The translations under genes and the position numbers were made by a program. Positions 38,060 through 50,441 of a stretch of DNA of 64,000 bases are shown piece by piece. The DNA is from Cerrena zonata (lineage: Eukaryota > Basidiomycota > Agaricomycetes > Polyporales > Cerrenaceae): positions 124,001-188,000 of the forward strand of contig JASBNA010000030.1 in NCBI GenBank assembly GCA_038087015.1. Reading direction: 5' to 3'. The notes under the pieces were generated by a model. The model saw only the letters and a program-made list of their open reading frames with translations, was not told the origin of the DNA and ran no database searches. Numbering within the stretch: position 1 is the first letter of the stretch; every line of letters begins with the position of its first letter.

Positions 38060-40376
38060 ATGCTTCTGGGGCTATCCATTCTCTACTTTGCTGTGTCACT
38101 CATCCTTCCATCTCTTGCCGTTAAGGTCTTCACAAGTCCAGATGATCTCAAAGGTTTAATCTACGATTTCGTGGTTGTGGGAGGAGGAACAGCCGTAGGT
38201 CACATCGAGTTCGGGTCGGGCAGGAGTAACGCAACTGATGTTTACCTAGGGTCTCGTTGTTGCAACAAGACTCACTGAAGATCCCAAAGTACGCGTATTG
38301 GTAGTAGAAGCTGGTGGAAGGTATCTCACCATTTGCATTTCACAAAATGAAACATTGGATCTAATATGTTCATAGTAATGAAGGTGTATTGGACTCTATT
38401 GTTCCATACTTCGCTATAGAACTACTTGGAACATCTTCCGACTGGAATTTCACTACGGTGCCTCAAGCGGGGCTCTTCAACAGAACTCTACCCATTGCTC
38501 GTGGACACGTACTAGGTGGAAGTAGTAGCATCAGTGAGTAATGTCGAATCAAATCATGTTCGAAAAGCTTTACATATATGCATCAAGATAGGTTAGGACT
38601 ATACCAGGGGATCCAATGATTTGTACGATCACTGGGCGAACGTGACGGACGACCCCAGGTGGTCATGGGCGTCGCTTGAAAAATATTATCTTAAAGTATA
38701 TGCTCCCTATTACCCGACGGTGTTAGTAATGACCTCTCTATGCTACAGAGCTCTCGTCTTGTACCACCTTCAGATGGACATGACACGACGGGGCAAGTTG
38801 ATCCATCTGCTCATGGATTCGGCCCCGTTCAGGTCAGTTTAGCAGGCTTCCATGCCGAGCTAGATGATCGTGTCATAAATTCCAGTCAACTTCTTGGTGG
38901 TCGGTTTAGCTACAATGAAGACCTGAATGCGGGCAACTTTGTTGGGATTGGTGAGGTCCCAAGCTAATCAACCAGTCGTTTAACACCCCTAATATAATTT
39001 CAAACTTCTGCTATATCCAGGGCATACACAATCCTCAATTGGGCAAGGCATGCGTAGCAGCTCGGCAGTAGCCTACTTAGATCCTCTAATCTCCTCGGGT
39101 TCACGACCAAATCTATTCGTCCTGATCAACACAGTTGTCACAAAGTTGCTTCAGTCTGGAGTCTCTAGTGGTCTCCCCGAATTCAAAACGGTTGAGCTAG
39201 GTCAAACGAATTCTAGTGAGTATAATAATGACACATATGTACGTCGCTAGACAAGGATAATAGGTTCTCGGGTCCAGGTTAGCGCTACAAAAGAGGTTGT
39301 GCTATCCGGTGGAGTAATCGGAACTCCTCATATACTCATGCTTTCCGGAATCGGTTCAAAAGGGACCCTGTCATCGTTCGGGATCAAGACTATCGTGGAT
39401 CTTCCTAGCGTCGGTCAAAATCTTACAGACCACCCCTTGGTGCAAAATCACTTCCTAGTCAACTCGACACAGACATTTGATGACGTTCTTCGTAATGAAA
39501 CTCTCGCCCAACAAACATTTATTGAATGGAATACCACAAGACAAGGGTTATTTGCTAACCCATCTGGAGGTACTCTCGGATTTTTGCGCCTTCCTTCCAA
39601 TAGTTCTATATTGTCGGAATTTGGGGACCCATCATCGGGACCGCATTCCTCGCATATTGAGCTCATCTTTGTTGTAGGTCATACACATAATTTTAAATAG
39701 TTCCACTCACGTAAGGCCTGTACAGAACGCGTTTGGTCCTGTTGGTGCACCAGTTCCGCCCAACGGTCATTTTGTAACGATTATCACAGCTGTAGTCTCC
39801 CCCTTATCCAGTGAGCATTCATTTCGTCTCAGCTAATTGTCAATGTAACACTGACGGAATTATACTATAATACAGGAGGATTCATGACACTCGCGTCTTC
39901 AGATCCCTTTGACAAACCCTTGCTTAATCCCAACTATCTCAGCAGCGACTTTGATGTTTTGACCATGGTACAAGCAATAAAGGACATGCAAACCTTTATG
40001 TCCACTGGTCCATGGAAGGATTTCGTCATTGGGCCTATCGGGGCACTCGCGAATAGCACAACAGACGAGCAATTACAATTCTACGCGAGAAACACAAGTG
40101 AATCAATCAGTCATAGTATAGGAACCGCACGCATGTCTCCCTTCGGTGCAGATTGGGGAGTTGTGAATCCTGATCTTTCGGTGAAGGGAACTCACGGTCT
40201 CAGTGTGGTGGACGCGTCAATCTTCGTATGTATTGAAGATCTGGTTGTGTATGTACCTCACTCATTGGATTCTCCAGCCTTCAATACCGGAATGCCATAC
40301 ACAGGCTCCTACGTATATTGTTGCAGAACGAGCTGTTGACTTCATCACAGCGAGGAATGGATTGTGTACCTGTTAA
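38060..40376 (+). pseudogene. GMC oxidoreductase (aryl-alcohol-oxidase-like), copy 1, frameshifted
   Basis: Ten exons: 38060-38194, 38250-38320, 38376-38533, 38588-38695, 38749-38950, 39021-39215, 39264-39673, 39726-39810, 39876-40225, 40278-40376. All match copy 2 in order, phase and nearly in size. It has a signal peptide (MLLGLSILYFAVSLILPSLAV), the FAD-binding YDFVVVGGGTA with LVVATRLTEDPKVRVLVVEAGG, the LGGSSSI flavin-site region, and the GMC signature SGGVIGTPHILMLSGIG. The two catalytic histidines are in SHSIGTARMSP and PECHTQAPTY. Exon 4 is 108 nt against 107 in copy 2: one extra base at about 38595 (TTAGGACTATACC versus TTAGATTACACC) shifts the frame into a stop eight codons later. 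No alternative splice restores it. Either a pseudogene or an assembly error; everything else is intact. Confidence 0.75.
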
Positions 40377-40952
40377 GTATGTTCGTTGAAAATACTCATA
40401 TGGAACAGAGCTACGTGTTCGCATTGACTCGAAAACAAGACTGTCGTTTATTGCTATAGGGTTCATATGATCAATATGACCAATACTAGACCGTCAAACA
40501 CGTTTCTCCATCCCCCCGGGAGTCGGAGATCCTTTGCTCCATGAATGACCATGGCGATCACACGGATTGTCAATATTCAGTGCACTAACCCAAAGCTTAT
40601 CGTCAATAATTTCGAGTTTCTTCACTTCCCCCTGCTATTCTCCGCTATCCATCGCTGATTATACTTCACTTTCTAAACCCAAACCACAGTATACCTCCTT
40701 CAGCTAATCACAAGAACGTGGATGTATGTTCTCCCTCGCCGAAGTATATCCTGGACGTGAAGCCATCAATGATGTTTCTCAGTCTCGCGTCTGTTGCTGT
40801 AGGATTTGCGGGGTTTGATGGGTGTATCTGACTGCCCACGAGGCGTACATTTCACTCGGCATCCATCAACTGTCACCTGTCTCATGCCAGGGTAGGTTTA
40901 TGATAGTATTAATATAACAAGCGGGTTTGAAACAGCCTTCTCAGAAGGCGCA
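40377..40952. other. Inter-copy spacer with duplicated promoter sequence
   Basis: Around 40740-40850 the sequence (gaagccatca..., ggatttgcggggttt..., cccacgagg) parallels 37833-37945 upstream of copy 1, showing that the tandem duplication included the promoter. Confidence 0.5.
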
Positions 40953-43312
40953 ATGGCGATTGCCCCATTCTTGCTTGCCATCTACTTTGCTTCGTTAACG
41001 ATCTATCGATCCGTGGCCGTTACGATTCTCACAAGTCCCGATGAACTAAAAAGTTCGCAGTATGATTTCGTTGTTATAGGAGGAGGAACAGCTGTCCGTC
41101 TCTCTTGAACTGGTTTATATCAACCTGATTTGAATAATTGACCATACAGGGCCTTGTAGTTGCGACAAGATTGACCGAAGATCCGAAAGTCCGAGTGCTT
41201 GTAGTTGAAGCTGGCGGCAGGTATGATGCGCAGTCGGATACGTTCTATGTGGTTTTAACTATTTGGTCCAGAAATGAAGGTGTATTGAACTCGATCGTTC
41301 CATACTTTGCTGTCCAGCTGCTCGGAACATCATCTGACTGGAATTTCACCACGGTCCCTCAAACTGGTCTCTTAAATCGAACCTTGCCTATCGCTCGTGG
41401 ACACATATTGGGTGGAAGTAGTAGCATTAGTAAGCCTGCAATGATGCTGCTTTTGTTGGTAAAAGGGACGTCCACTCACACATCATGACCGCGGTTCAGA
41501 TAGGTTAGATTACACCAGAGGCTCGAACGATTTATACGACCGCTGGGCCAATTTGACTGGTGATCCCAGTTGGTCGTGGGCATCACTTGAGAAATATTAT
41601 CTCAGAGTACGTCCCGTCTATTGTTTCGCATTGTAAACGATATCAACCCCTTGCAGAGCTCTCGTCTCGTCCCACCCACAGATGGACGTGATACGACTGG
41701 AGACGTGGATCCATCAACACATGGGTTTGGTCCCATTCAAGTAAGCTTAGTATCCCTTCCAGCCGAATTAGATGCTCGCGTCGTGAACACCAGTCGGCTT
41801 CTCGGTGGGCGGTTCGATTACACTCAAGACTGGAATTCTGGAAATTCTATTGGGATAGGTGAGAGGTCTCAATATCTTATCTCCTATCTTGAGAAGTTGT
41901 GCTAATTTCAATACTTTGATGTGATGTATAGGACACACACAATGCTCGATAGGTCAAGGAGTGCGTAGCAGCTCAGCAGTAGCTTACTTGGACCCCCTCA
42001 TCGACTCTAGTTCACGTCCAAATCTCTCTATCCTGATAAATACAGTTGTTACAAAACTACTCCCTTCTGAAGCCTCTCATGGAGTCCCCGAGTTTAAGAC
42101 AGTCGAACTTGGACAGGTTAACTCGAGTAAGTGCTTACAAGATCTGACCAATTTATTTGGTTGACGATAGCAATAGATTCTCGGTTTCGTGTCAGTGCGA
42201 CAAAAGAAGTCGTACTGTCCGCCGGTGCAATTGGGACGCCTCATATACTGATGCTTTCAGGTATCGGACCAAAAGAAGTCATGACACCTCTTGGTATAAC
42301 CACTCTAGTAGACCTCCCTAGCGTTGGTCAAAATCTCACCGACCACCCTTTGATACAAACTCACTTTCTCGTAAACTCCACAAAGACATTCGATGATGTT
42401 CTTCGTAATGAAACTCTCGCACAACAAACCTTTGCTCAATGGAATACTACAAGACAAGGATTATTTGCGGGTCCCTCTGGGGGTACTATCGGATTTTTGC
42501 GTTTACCGTCAGACAGTCCGCTTTTATCGAGATTTGGGGATCCGGCTTCTGGGCCTCATTCTCCGCATATTGAACTTATATTCGCAGTAAGTCGTTTGCC
42601 TTTCATTCTTTTTCTTTTTCGATATATGCTTATGCTCACTGTTCACCTTGATCAGAACGCGTTTGGAGCCGTCGGAGTCTCAGTTCCAGCCACCGGAAAT
42701 TTCATGAGTATCTCTACAGGTGTAGTCTCGCCATTATCTCGTAAGTTCTTTCTGCCCACCCGCTTAGAAGTCTAATGTTGTGATGCTATAGGAGGCTTTA
42801 TAACCCTCATATCTTCGGATCCTTTTGGTAAACCCTTACTCAATCCGAACTTCCTCGACAACGACTTCGATGTCTTCGCCATGGTACAAGCACTAAAGGA
42901 CATGCAGTCTTTTATTTCCACTGATCCATGGAGAGGCATTGTCATTGGTCCAACTGGTCAACTGGTCGACGCTACGACAGACGAACAATTGCAATTATAC
43001 GCAAGAAATGCGAGTGTATCGCTTAATCATAGTATAGGAACTGCACGCATGTCTCCCTTCAGCGCTGAATGGGGAGTTGTCAATCCCGACCTTCTGGTGA
43101 AAGGTACACGGGGCCTGAGTGTAGTGGATGCCTCTGTTTTCGTATGTCTTGAGTTTCCTCATATTTACAATTACAACTAATATGTCATCTAGCCTTCGAT
43201 ACCAGAGTGCCATACACAAGCACCAACATACATTGTTGCTGAGAGGGCAGTAGATTTTATCAAGCGAGGAATGGCATGTGTACTTGTTGAGCTGGGTTTA
43301 TCAGAGGGATAA
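40953..43312 (+). CDS. GMC oxidoreductase (aryl-alcohol-oxidase-like), copy 2, intact
   Basis: Secreted FAD enzyme of the glucose-methanol-choline family, probably oxidising alcohols and producing peroxide; substrate not predictable. Ten exons: 40953-41093, 41150-41220, 41272-41429, 41500-41606, 41657-41858, 41932-42126, 42177-42586, 42656-42740, 42792-43141, 43193-43312; 612 aa, typical for the family. Hydrophobic signal (MAIAPFLLAIYFASLTIY), ADP-binding YDFVVIGGGTA joined across an intron to GLVVATRLTED, VEAGG, ARGHILGGSSSINRLDYTRGS, GMC signature SAGAIGTPHILMLSGIG. Catalytic pair in NHSIGTARMSP and IPECHTQAP. Several N-glycosylation sequons (NFT, NLT, NST). The C-terminal tail after ERAVDFI differs from copy 1. 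Confidence 0.93.
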
Positions 43313-43663
43313 AAGATATTATTGGGACGAGGAATGGTATCGAAGTCCTTGTCGACTTGGCTTGTAGTGTTGCGGTATATTTGGATGCATCCTGTAATCA
43401 TAAGATAGGAACCTAACATTACACATACCTTTCTGTGCAGAAAGGGAGTCATAAATCCCGTCTCTTCAGCGGATTAACTGAGATATTAGGGGTCGGAGCG
43501 TGATGAAGCATTCAAGTTTGAAAAATAGATAATTCACGTCCGACCTTATCTGATACATTTTTCATATCCTCTAAACATTGTACAGTTGTGCAATAAGAGG
43601 GCCATACATACAAATCCAGGGTTAGTACACAGGGAGGAACACTTATTTGAGACAGAAGGTGAC
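43313..43663. other. Intergenic, 3' to 3'
   Basis: Nothing recognised. Confidence 0.5.
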
Positions 43664-46139
43664 CTAATTTACTCGATTATGTTCGTTGAATCTTTGTTCC
43701 CTCTTCCACTCATCATTCCCAAAAGCATCCTTCCAAGCAGCCATCAGGTTCAAGAAGTCGCCGTGAACAGTCACCATCCACCTAGCAAGTTCCTTTGCAC
43801 GTTTCGTTTCTCCCGCGTGGGCATCAGCCAGCGCACGCTCTTGTACCCTCTCCAGATCAGCTTTCCATTGACGTAAGAAAGTAGAGAACTGTTGCGATCG
43901 TCTCCTGTCCTTCTCTGCGAACGTATTTTCCTCGTTGAGATTGTCCAGCGAGAAAGTTCTTCGCCCTCTGTTGTTGGTCAGCGAGGAAAGTGAGTGATTG
44001 TTCGGTTCCCCTCTCGTCCGCCTCTTCTGCATACTGCATCTGTTGAGTTTTGAACTCCTCTTGCCGTTTACATTCGTTGATGGCAAACGTTTGTTGCCAC
44101 CTCTGAAGGGCTTCGTTCGCTTTGGTGTTCCTTCTTTCCTGCTCTTTAGTGAAGATAATTCGATGCATCTTGAGATATGCATCTACTACAGATGTATCCT
44201 TCATCTGGGGAGTCGTTGGATGCTCATGGTGAGGGACTGGCAGCTCAGGCATTAAACCATTCGCCTGGAAAAGCATTCTCGGTACCTATAAATTACATTT
44301 ATTTTTTGGGCGTGGCGATGTAGTGGAGGAGAAGGCTTACAAAGTTCGAATCCTGTCCGCGTCGAGATGGTGATCGAGATCGAGACCGAGATTCGTAAGA
44401 GCGATGAACCACTGTAGGGACAATAATGCTGGGAGGCTGAGAGTAGCCAGGTGGACGATGAACACCCTGACGGATTGATGGAGGAACAGGCATGATAACA
44501 GTAGGTATCTCTACTGGACTTACTGGGGCCGACAGTGCTTCTGAGGACGCGGAAGGTGTTGGTGGGGCCTCGGGTTCATGGCTATCTATTCTCAAAGACT
44601 GCGAGAAAAGAAATGCCTTTGCACGTCGTGAGGATCGAATGGTTTGCTTCATAGCGGAAATGATATCGGAGATATGATCCTTCAGAGATGTGGCAGCTTG
44701 GGTCTCTGCAACTTCCAGAACCCTCGCCCGACTAGAGAACGATGCCTGCACCTGTTGAGAGGTTACGCGGAAGAGGTCCAACTCGGTTCGAAAGGCGTCC
44801 TCTCTACGCCATTCAGCGTTGTCGCGATCCTCCTCTCTCTTACGAAAGAATTCGTTAAAGCTGTTCCGGCTTGATTCGCATTGCTGTTTGAAGCTATCCT
44901 GAGCGTGTTGATACCGAGAATTGAATGACTTGACAGCGTTGCCTCTTTCATCTTCCGCATGCAGGAACGTGCTTTCATGGGTCTGTAGTGCATTATAACA
45001 CATTTCCGTTCTCTGCGTCTCCTTGTCGTGGAAAGAAGAATCGTAAAAATCAAGGAGGTCTCTCAGATATGGAAGAAACGGTCTTGAAGTATCACTCTCG
45101 TCATGGTCCATATTGAGTGGTGGTCCAGGCATACCAGATGGCCCATGAGGGGATGGAGGTAAGGGCGACAGGAGATGATTTGAATGAATCAAAACTGGTC
45201 GCTGGAGAACTCGAGAGCGTGGAGAGCGTGACCGAGATCGAGATCGAGGAAACAGCATTGAGGGCTGTCTACTTGAAGCGTGACTTGGAGTGAGGGGTTT
45301 AACGGGAGGTAAAGGTGGATACAAGAGGTACTGGGACTAAGTAGTTTTGATTCACATAAGCATAAGATGAGCAACGTAGAAACCAAAGACATACCTCTCG
45401 TTCGGACCCAAGTTCGGACGCCATACTCGTAGCACTGTCCTCTAATCAGCGTATGTAGTTTCATTTGAAGTGAGAGTACCACCTACTGAGATTTCTGAAG
45501 CAGGTAGCAACCTCATTAGAATATTACATAGAATTAGATGTATCCGACATACCGCTCGCCATTCCTTCTTCATAACTTCGACCCTTTGAAAATGAGCCTT
45601 GAGGAAAGCATCATGGGTTGAGCGAAGGAAATCAAGAAATTCCCTGGTAATGGTCTCGACCAGTCGTTGAGCAACCTGATCTCGACGCTGGCGACCAGAA
45701 GAGTACAATGACTCAATGGTAGAGAGGAACCGCTCGCTCTGTTTGTCGTACCTCACCAGCGATTCGCTGAATAGTCCCTTGCGAACCTCCTGAACTTCTT
45801 GGAATAAAAGGGTCCTACGATCTTCATTCCTGCGGAAGATGTCCTCCTGCTCAATATCAGCTTCTTTAAAAAGTTTATGTCGATGTTTTTCATCAGCGAG
45901 AAACCTTTCGCGGCCGCCGGGTTTGTGCGGCTACAAACTCTTCCTCTCTTTGCTTCTCAGGCAACTTTCGAGCACTTTCTGCTTGTAGAAAGTCATACTC
46001 GAGTTGTCTTAAGAACGACTCAAACAGTGATGAGCGTTCGTCCTCTGCATCCTTGAACTGCTTCTCGAGATCATTGAGAGAGGGTGGTTGTTTAGCATTA
46101 GAGGCCGTCCGTCGCCGAAATAAGGATTTCCATGGTGCA
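43664..46139 (-). pseudogene. F/E/R-rich coiled-coil protein, copy 1, with two frameshifts
   Basis: Long helical protein of no recognised family, paralogous to 58684-60829. The first supported codons follow an acceptor near 46139 (APWKSLFRRRTASNAKQ); the start ATG was not found. It has dense patterns of Phe spaced by Glu/Arg-rich helices (LNDLEKQFKDAEDERSSLFES, then KHRHKLFKEADIEQEDIF). A Ser/Pro/Arg linker (PRSRSRSRSPRSRVL; SRSRSRSPSRRG) splits two such regions. Introns near 45550, 45380 and 44296-44277. Alignment with copy 2 shows one extra base near 45915 (AQT-R/RER region, plus-strand cggccgccggg) and one near 43921 (GKY versus K-F-AEKD). Each shifts frame exactly once and homology resumes at once. 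Function unknown; pseudogene or sequence error. Confidence 0.65.
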
Positions 46140-46189
46140 CGCTGTCTTGAAAGAAATCAGGTTCCATTGAGATCAGTAGGACTCTTCAC

Positions 46190-46530
46190 TTACAGGTCCA
46201 TATACACACCTGGGGCCGCCTGCCTCCAAGTACTATCGAATGGGTAGGCCGTCGGGGAGAAGAGACCGCCCAAGGATACTCGAGCTCTTATAATCGTCAA
46301 TCATCAGTCCATTCCAAGCATGGACTCGGAACCAGTGCGGCATCTAGAAGAGCTGGGACGCCAAAAATATTCGCACTGTATATTCCAGCGTTCACTGGTC
46401 GACGCCGAAGCAAGCCAAACAAGGTCCCAAAGCCGCCTAAATATAGGCCAGTATTAAAACATGACTTTGCAAAGAAATTGGATGATGTGTGCATCGATGA
46501 TAAGCAATCCACACGAAACATGTAGTACAT
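46190..46530 (-). CDS. Possible small membrane protein
   Basis: Open from ATG 46530 with a hydrophobic, Gly-rich segment (FNTGLYLGGFGTLFGLLRRRP) and NAGIYSANIFGVPALLDAALVP. A 41-nt intron (from CCGA to AG before CTCGAG) would join it to RVSLGGLFSPTAYPFDSTWRQ and a stop at 46190-46192. No family recognised. It might instead belong to the 5' end of the coiled-coil gene just downstream. Confidence 0.35.
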
Positions 46531-46818
46531 ACAGTGGAGTGAAACAAGGAGGAAATGCCAGACACTTCGTTCCTCCTCGCTCTACATATAACACTTAAGC
46601 TGGCACGTGCAACCTGGCGATCAACGATTTACGCGAATTTACGCTTGGGGTCTGACGGGCCTGTAAGTTCTCGCCACAATGTCTTACAATATTTGGTTAG
46701 TAGTCTACTTTTGAGTTCTTTAACATTTCACTCAACCAGTGAGGCATTATGAGAATGACCAAACACTCCCCTAAGTATTTTAGGGCTGGGGGAATCACAA
46801 GCTAGCCATGTTTAATTA

Positions 46819-48211
46819 CTATGGACTCGTATAGTTGACTGCCCATACTTTGATATGTCCATCATCTCCAGCGGTAGCAAATACGTTCTCCAGACCCGAG
46901 CGTGGACACCATACGAGACTATTAACATCAAAGACGTCGTGGGCCGCATTTAATTGTGCGATCCTCCGTGTCGTGAGCTTTGGCTTTTCAGAACCGGATG
47001 GGATTTGCTCCTGATAATTATTAGACTATCAGTATTCTGCGATTTACTTAGGGAAGAAGAAAATAGACAGACAATAATTTCCCAAACAATCACAATTCCA
47101 TCACCGCCGGCACTAGCCAGCCAGCCAAGTCGTTCTTGACCATCCTCTTCCATCGCCGTACTATCATGCTTCCCAGGAGTCCAACTGATAGAATATACAC
47201 TTCCTTTGTGGCCTTCCAAAGACGCGACACATTCTCCTTTCACCTCATTCATCTGACCTCCAGTTATGCGCCAGAGCCGTATTGTGCCGTCATCCGAGCC
47301 TGAGGCAAGGTATTTGCCATTTCTAGGTTCCCAAGCTAGTGTCCAAACGGTAGATTCATGTCCAGATAGTGTTGTTGCGCAGAACCAATCGTCTGAGGGA
47401 TCATCTAGGTATAATTTGATTGTATCGTCGTATGAGGCAGAGGCGAGAATCTACGCTAATAGAGTATTAGCATTATAATCAAAACAAGATGGTATGACGG
47501 AAAGGCAATAAAATGGCTAGACAGCTGACCTCTTCTTTTGGATGCCAAGCAACACATTTAACGTCTTGAGTATGTTCCATAAGCACACCCATACACTCGA
47601 AATCAGAATCAGGGTGCACTGTCAAAAGTGAAGACAAATTAGAGATATTACAATTAGAATGAGGGCTAGCATACACCTACCCTCCCATACCCAAACGGTC
47701 TTATCTCTACTACAACTGGCCAACAAGTTACCCGAATTTGAGTACGCAACGCTTTTGCATTCCGTCTCATGGCCTTCTAATAGACTCATGCATTCCCATT
47801 CTCCACTCGGGCCTTCACCATCATCGTCATCTTGGGACCAAATCCCAATATTCGCATCGAAAGAAGCAGTGGCAAGGGTCTTCCCTGACGGAGACCATGC
47901 AATACCTCGGACCGTTTTAGTATGTCCGGTAGGGATGGTCGTTGTATGCGCAAACTTGAGGTGGGGAGAGGAAGAATCGGAGTCCGAGGACGAAGTGTCT
48001 GTTTGGTAGTTGTACATCCGTACTGTCTTGTCTGCAGAACACGATGCTATTATGGGTCTCTGTGGATTCCAGGCGATATGCCAAGCTCGATCATCATGTC
48101 CTGAAAGTCAAGAAGTTCCTTAGATCTTCGTGCGGAAGAATTTTAACATGGAGGTTTACCTTCAAGTTCAGCCAGTAACGTTATCGTTGCAGGTGTTTGT
48201 TGGTCTGTCAT
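46819..48211 (-). CDS. CIA1: Cia1 / CIAO1 WD40 protein, cytosolic Fe-S assembly
   Basis: Targeting-complex subunit that delivers Fe-S clusters to cytosolic and nuclear apoproteins. Exons 48211-48160, 48100-47681, 47618-47530, 47450-47073, 47010-46819; 376 aa, the usual length. Seven WD40 repeats in order: [175 protein letters not shown], and a last blade ending [11 protein letters not shown]. The [19 protein letters not shown] segment and the [15 protein letters not shown] insertion are characteristic of Cia1 among WD proteins. ATG 48211 begins [19 protein letters not shown]. Confidence 0.95.
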
Positions 48212-48692
48212 GGTGGTAGATGTCAGAGTCGACGATCTCGACTTGTGAAGTCGACATCCCAAAGTCCCGTACTCACGTCGATCTTGCGAAATCCTGAGTG
48301 ATCGGTGCAGGGGACATACGAATCAGGCAGTTGTAGTGGTTCGTCATCTTGTTCACACCTTCAATCTTTTCCCCCGTAAAGACTGCGGAGCGGAGGTAGA
48401 ATTTCGTCACAGAATCGTATCGTATTCGAGAAACGCGAGTATAAAATACATGCATCGAGCACGATACAACAAGGAGATACTGATACAAAGATACCGAGAT
48501 GGATATGAAAGACATGCAGGAAGTGTGTGCGTGCGGCGTGTGAGAGACGTCGGTTAGTGACAAGCTACAAATGAAGGAATGTGTGATGATACTACAACTA
48601 TGCCGGAGTGTAGGATAGAATATGCTCATAACTTAGTATGGGTCGTGTGTTTACGTTTGAGAATCGTGAACGGCGAGAGGCCTGCGGGTGCT
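48212..48692. other. Intergenic; CIA1 promoter and chitinase 3' flank
   Basis: No distinct site recognised. Confidence 0.5.
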
Positions 48693-50441
48693 TTACATTC
48701 CTGAAGCGGAACGAATGGAATCCACGAGGAGATCCTTGTAATCACCAGAGGCTTCCCATACGGCAAACCCAGCAAGGCCCTTGTCGGCAATGAACTTGCC
48801 CTTGGCAGCTAAAACGTTGAATGAGCGATCTGTGTGAAAATGGGGGTCATCTGGAAACGTACCGAAAGAGGTGGGGTCATCGTAGGAAACCATAGTCTGA
48901 GTGGTCTTGTTGTAGACGTAAGGCTATCGAAAACAACTTCAACATCGAATCAAGAGGTGATATTAGGACAGAAAACACGTACTGTCTGACTGCAGTCATC
49001 GTATCTGAACCCGATACCAGGAAGAGCCGTACCATCCTCGCTCAAGAAAGAACCAATCATGCCATCGAAGTTCCAGACACCAGAAGGGCCAGTTGTCGTA
49101 ACACCACAAATATCCTGTGTCAGTACCATTGGCATCCCTGGAATCACCCATAGGCTGTTGCGCAGGGTTGAACGAAGGATAGGCTGCAATCGCGAAGGCG
49201 CCTTGAGGCAAAGCTTCAAGGGATGAATTGGAAGTGGCGGAGTTGCTCGTTGCTGTGGCATCAGCGTCGGTGACAAAGAAGCTGCGACCGTAGGCAGCGA
49301 CACCGAGGACAATTTGGCTAGCTGGGAATCCAGCATCGGTCCATAGCTTAACAGCAGAAGTCGCAGAGCCGAGTTGTCCGGGGACACCACAGGTATCATC
49401 CAATGGAGCAAGGGGACCGACGCCATCAGCCGAAGACCAGTTCTATTACAAAACCAAAACTCATAAGCTACTTAATATGTTGAGAATAATGATATTGAGA
49501 CTTACACCGTAGACATCATAGTTCATGATAGAAATGTGGTCCAAGACCTTGGCGAACCCGCTAACATCACTGGAAGGTTGACCATTGGAGTCGAAGAAGG
49601 GAGTAATGGATGTAGCGGCAGACATAACTTTGCCTTGCATAACATCCGTAGCACGCAGCTCAGTCAGGAATTGCAAGTAATTTTCGGTATCCTGAGGCGA
49701 CTTTTCATTACATCCAATACCGAGGGCATTGGGATATTCCCAGCTAAAAGCCACAAAACGTAATTGAGTATTCGCTGTACGTCAAAGAAGAAGCACTAGT
49801 TTGCTTACTCGAAGTCAAGTCCGTCGAGGTCATACTTGGTAACCAGACCCGTCAAGGTGTCGATGAATTGTGCACGACTGTCGTTCGTAGCAACAGCGCT
49901 GGAGAAGTATTGGGAACCAGTCCAGCCACCAATAGTGAGGATAGCCTTGACGTTCTGTAATTCCAATTTAGTCAGTGACAATTAACACAATGACTGAGAA
50001 CATGGTACGTACATTCTGCTGAGCGACCTTGACAAAATTGGGAAGGACGGTACCATCCTCGTCTGAAAGCTCCAAGGAGACTTGTCCTCCAGGAGCGGTG
50101 ATACTACAATCCAATCAGGATTTGACGTCAACATCAGTCTCAAAACTCAAAACACAAAGTACAACATACCCGAACGAGAACTGCATATGAGTATACTTCG
50201 ACCAACTAAGACCAGAAGGAGGGGAGGTGCTGGCAGACCATCCAGCATACCAAGCCAATGCAACACGTCCATTGGTACTATTACTGTTTCCGCTGCTCTG
50301 GACAGAGCCAGTGGCGCTTGAAGCAGCCGCGGTGGCTGACGCAGTAGAGCTAGCAACACGGACTGAACAGGCGGGCGCAGCCCATACTGAAGTTGTGAGA
50401 GGCAAGAGTGCGATGAGAGAAAGGGGCAACATGTGCAACAT
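48693..50441 (-). pseudogene. GH18 chitinase (secreted), apparent single frameshift
   Basis: Endo-type chitinase fold. Exons 50441-50170, 50103-50013, 49954-49809, 49743-49506, 49442-48983, 48923-48863, 48808-48693. Signal peptide MLHMLPLSLIALLPLTTSVWA, then a Ser/Ala/Thr linker. The GH18 SxGG element is TIGGWTGSQYFS and the catalytic motif DGLDFDWEYP is read across an intron. NYDVYGNWSS and VLGVAAYGRSFFV follow. The end FAAKGKFIADKGLAGFAVWEASGDY is typical. Within exon 5, frame changes once between GDSRDANGTD and DICGVTTTGPSGVWNFDGMIG (near 49113-49118); the coding sum is 1384 nt, one more than a multiple of three. No GT-AG intron repairs it. Without that base the product would be 460 aa. 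May be an assembly error in a functional gene. Confidence 0.8.
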
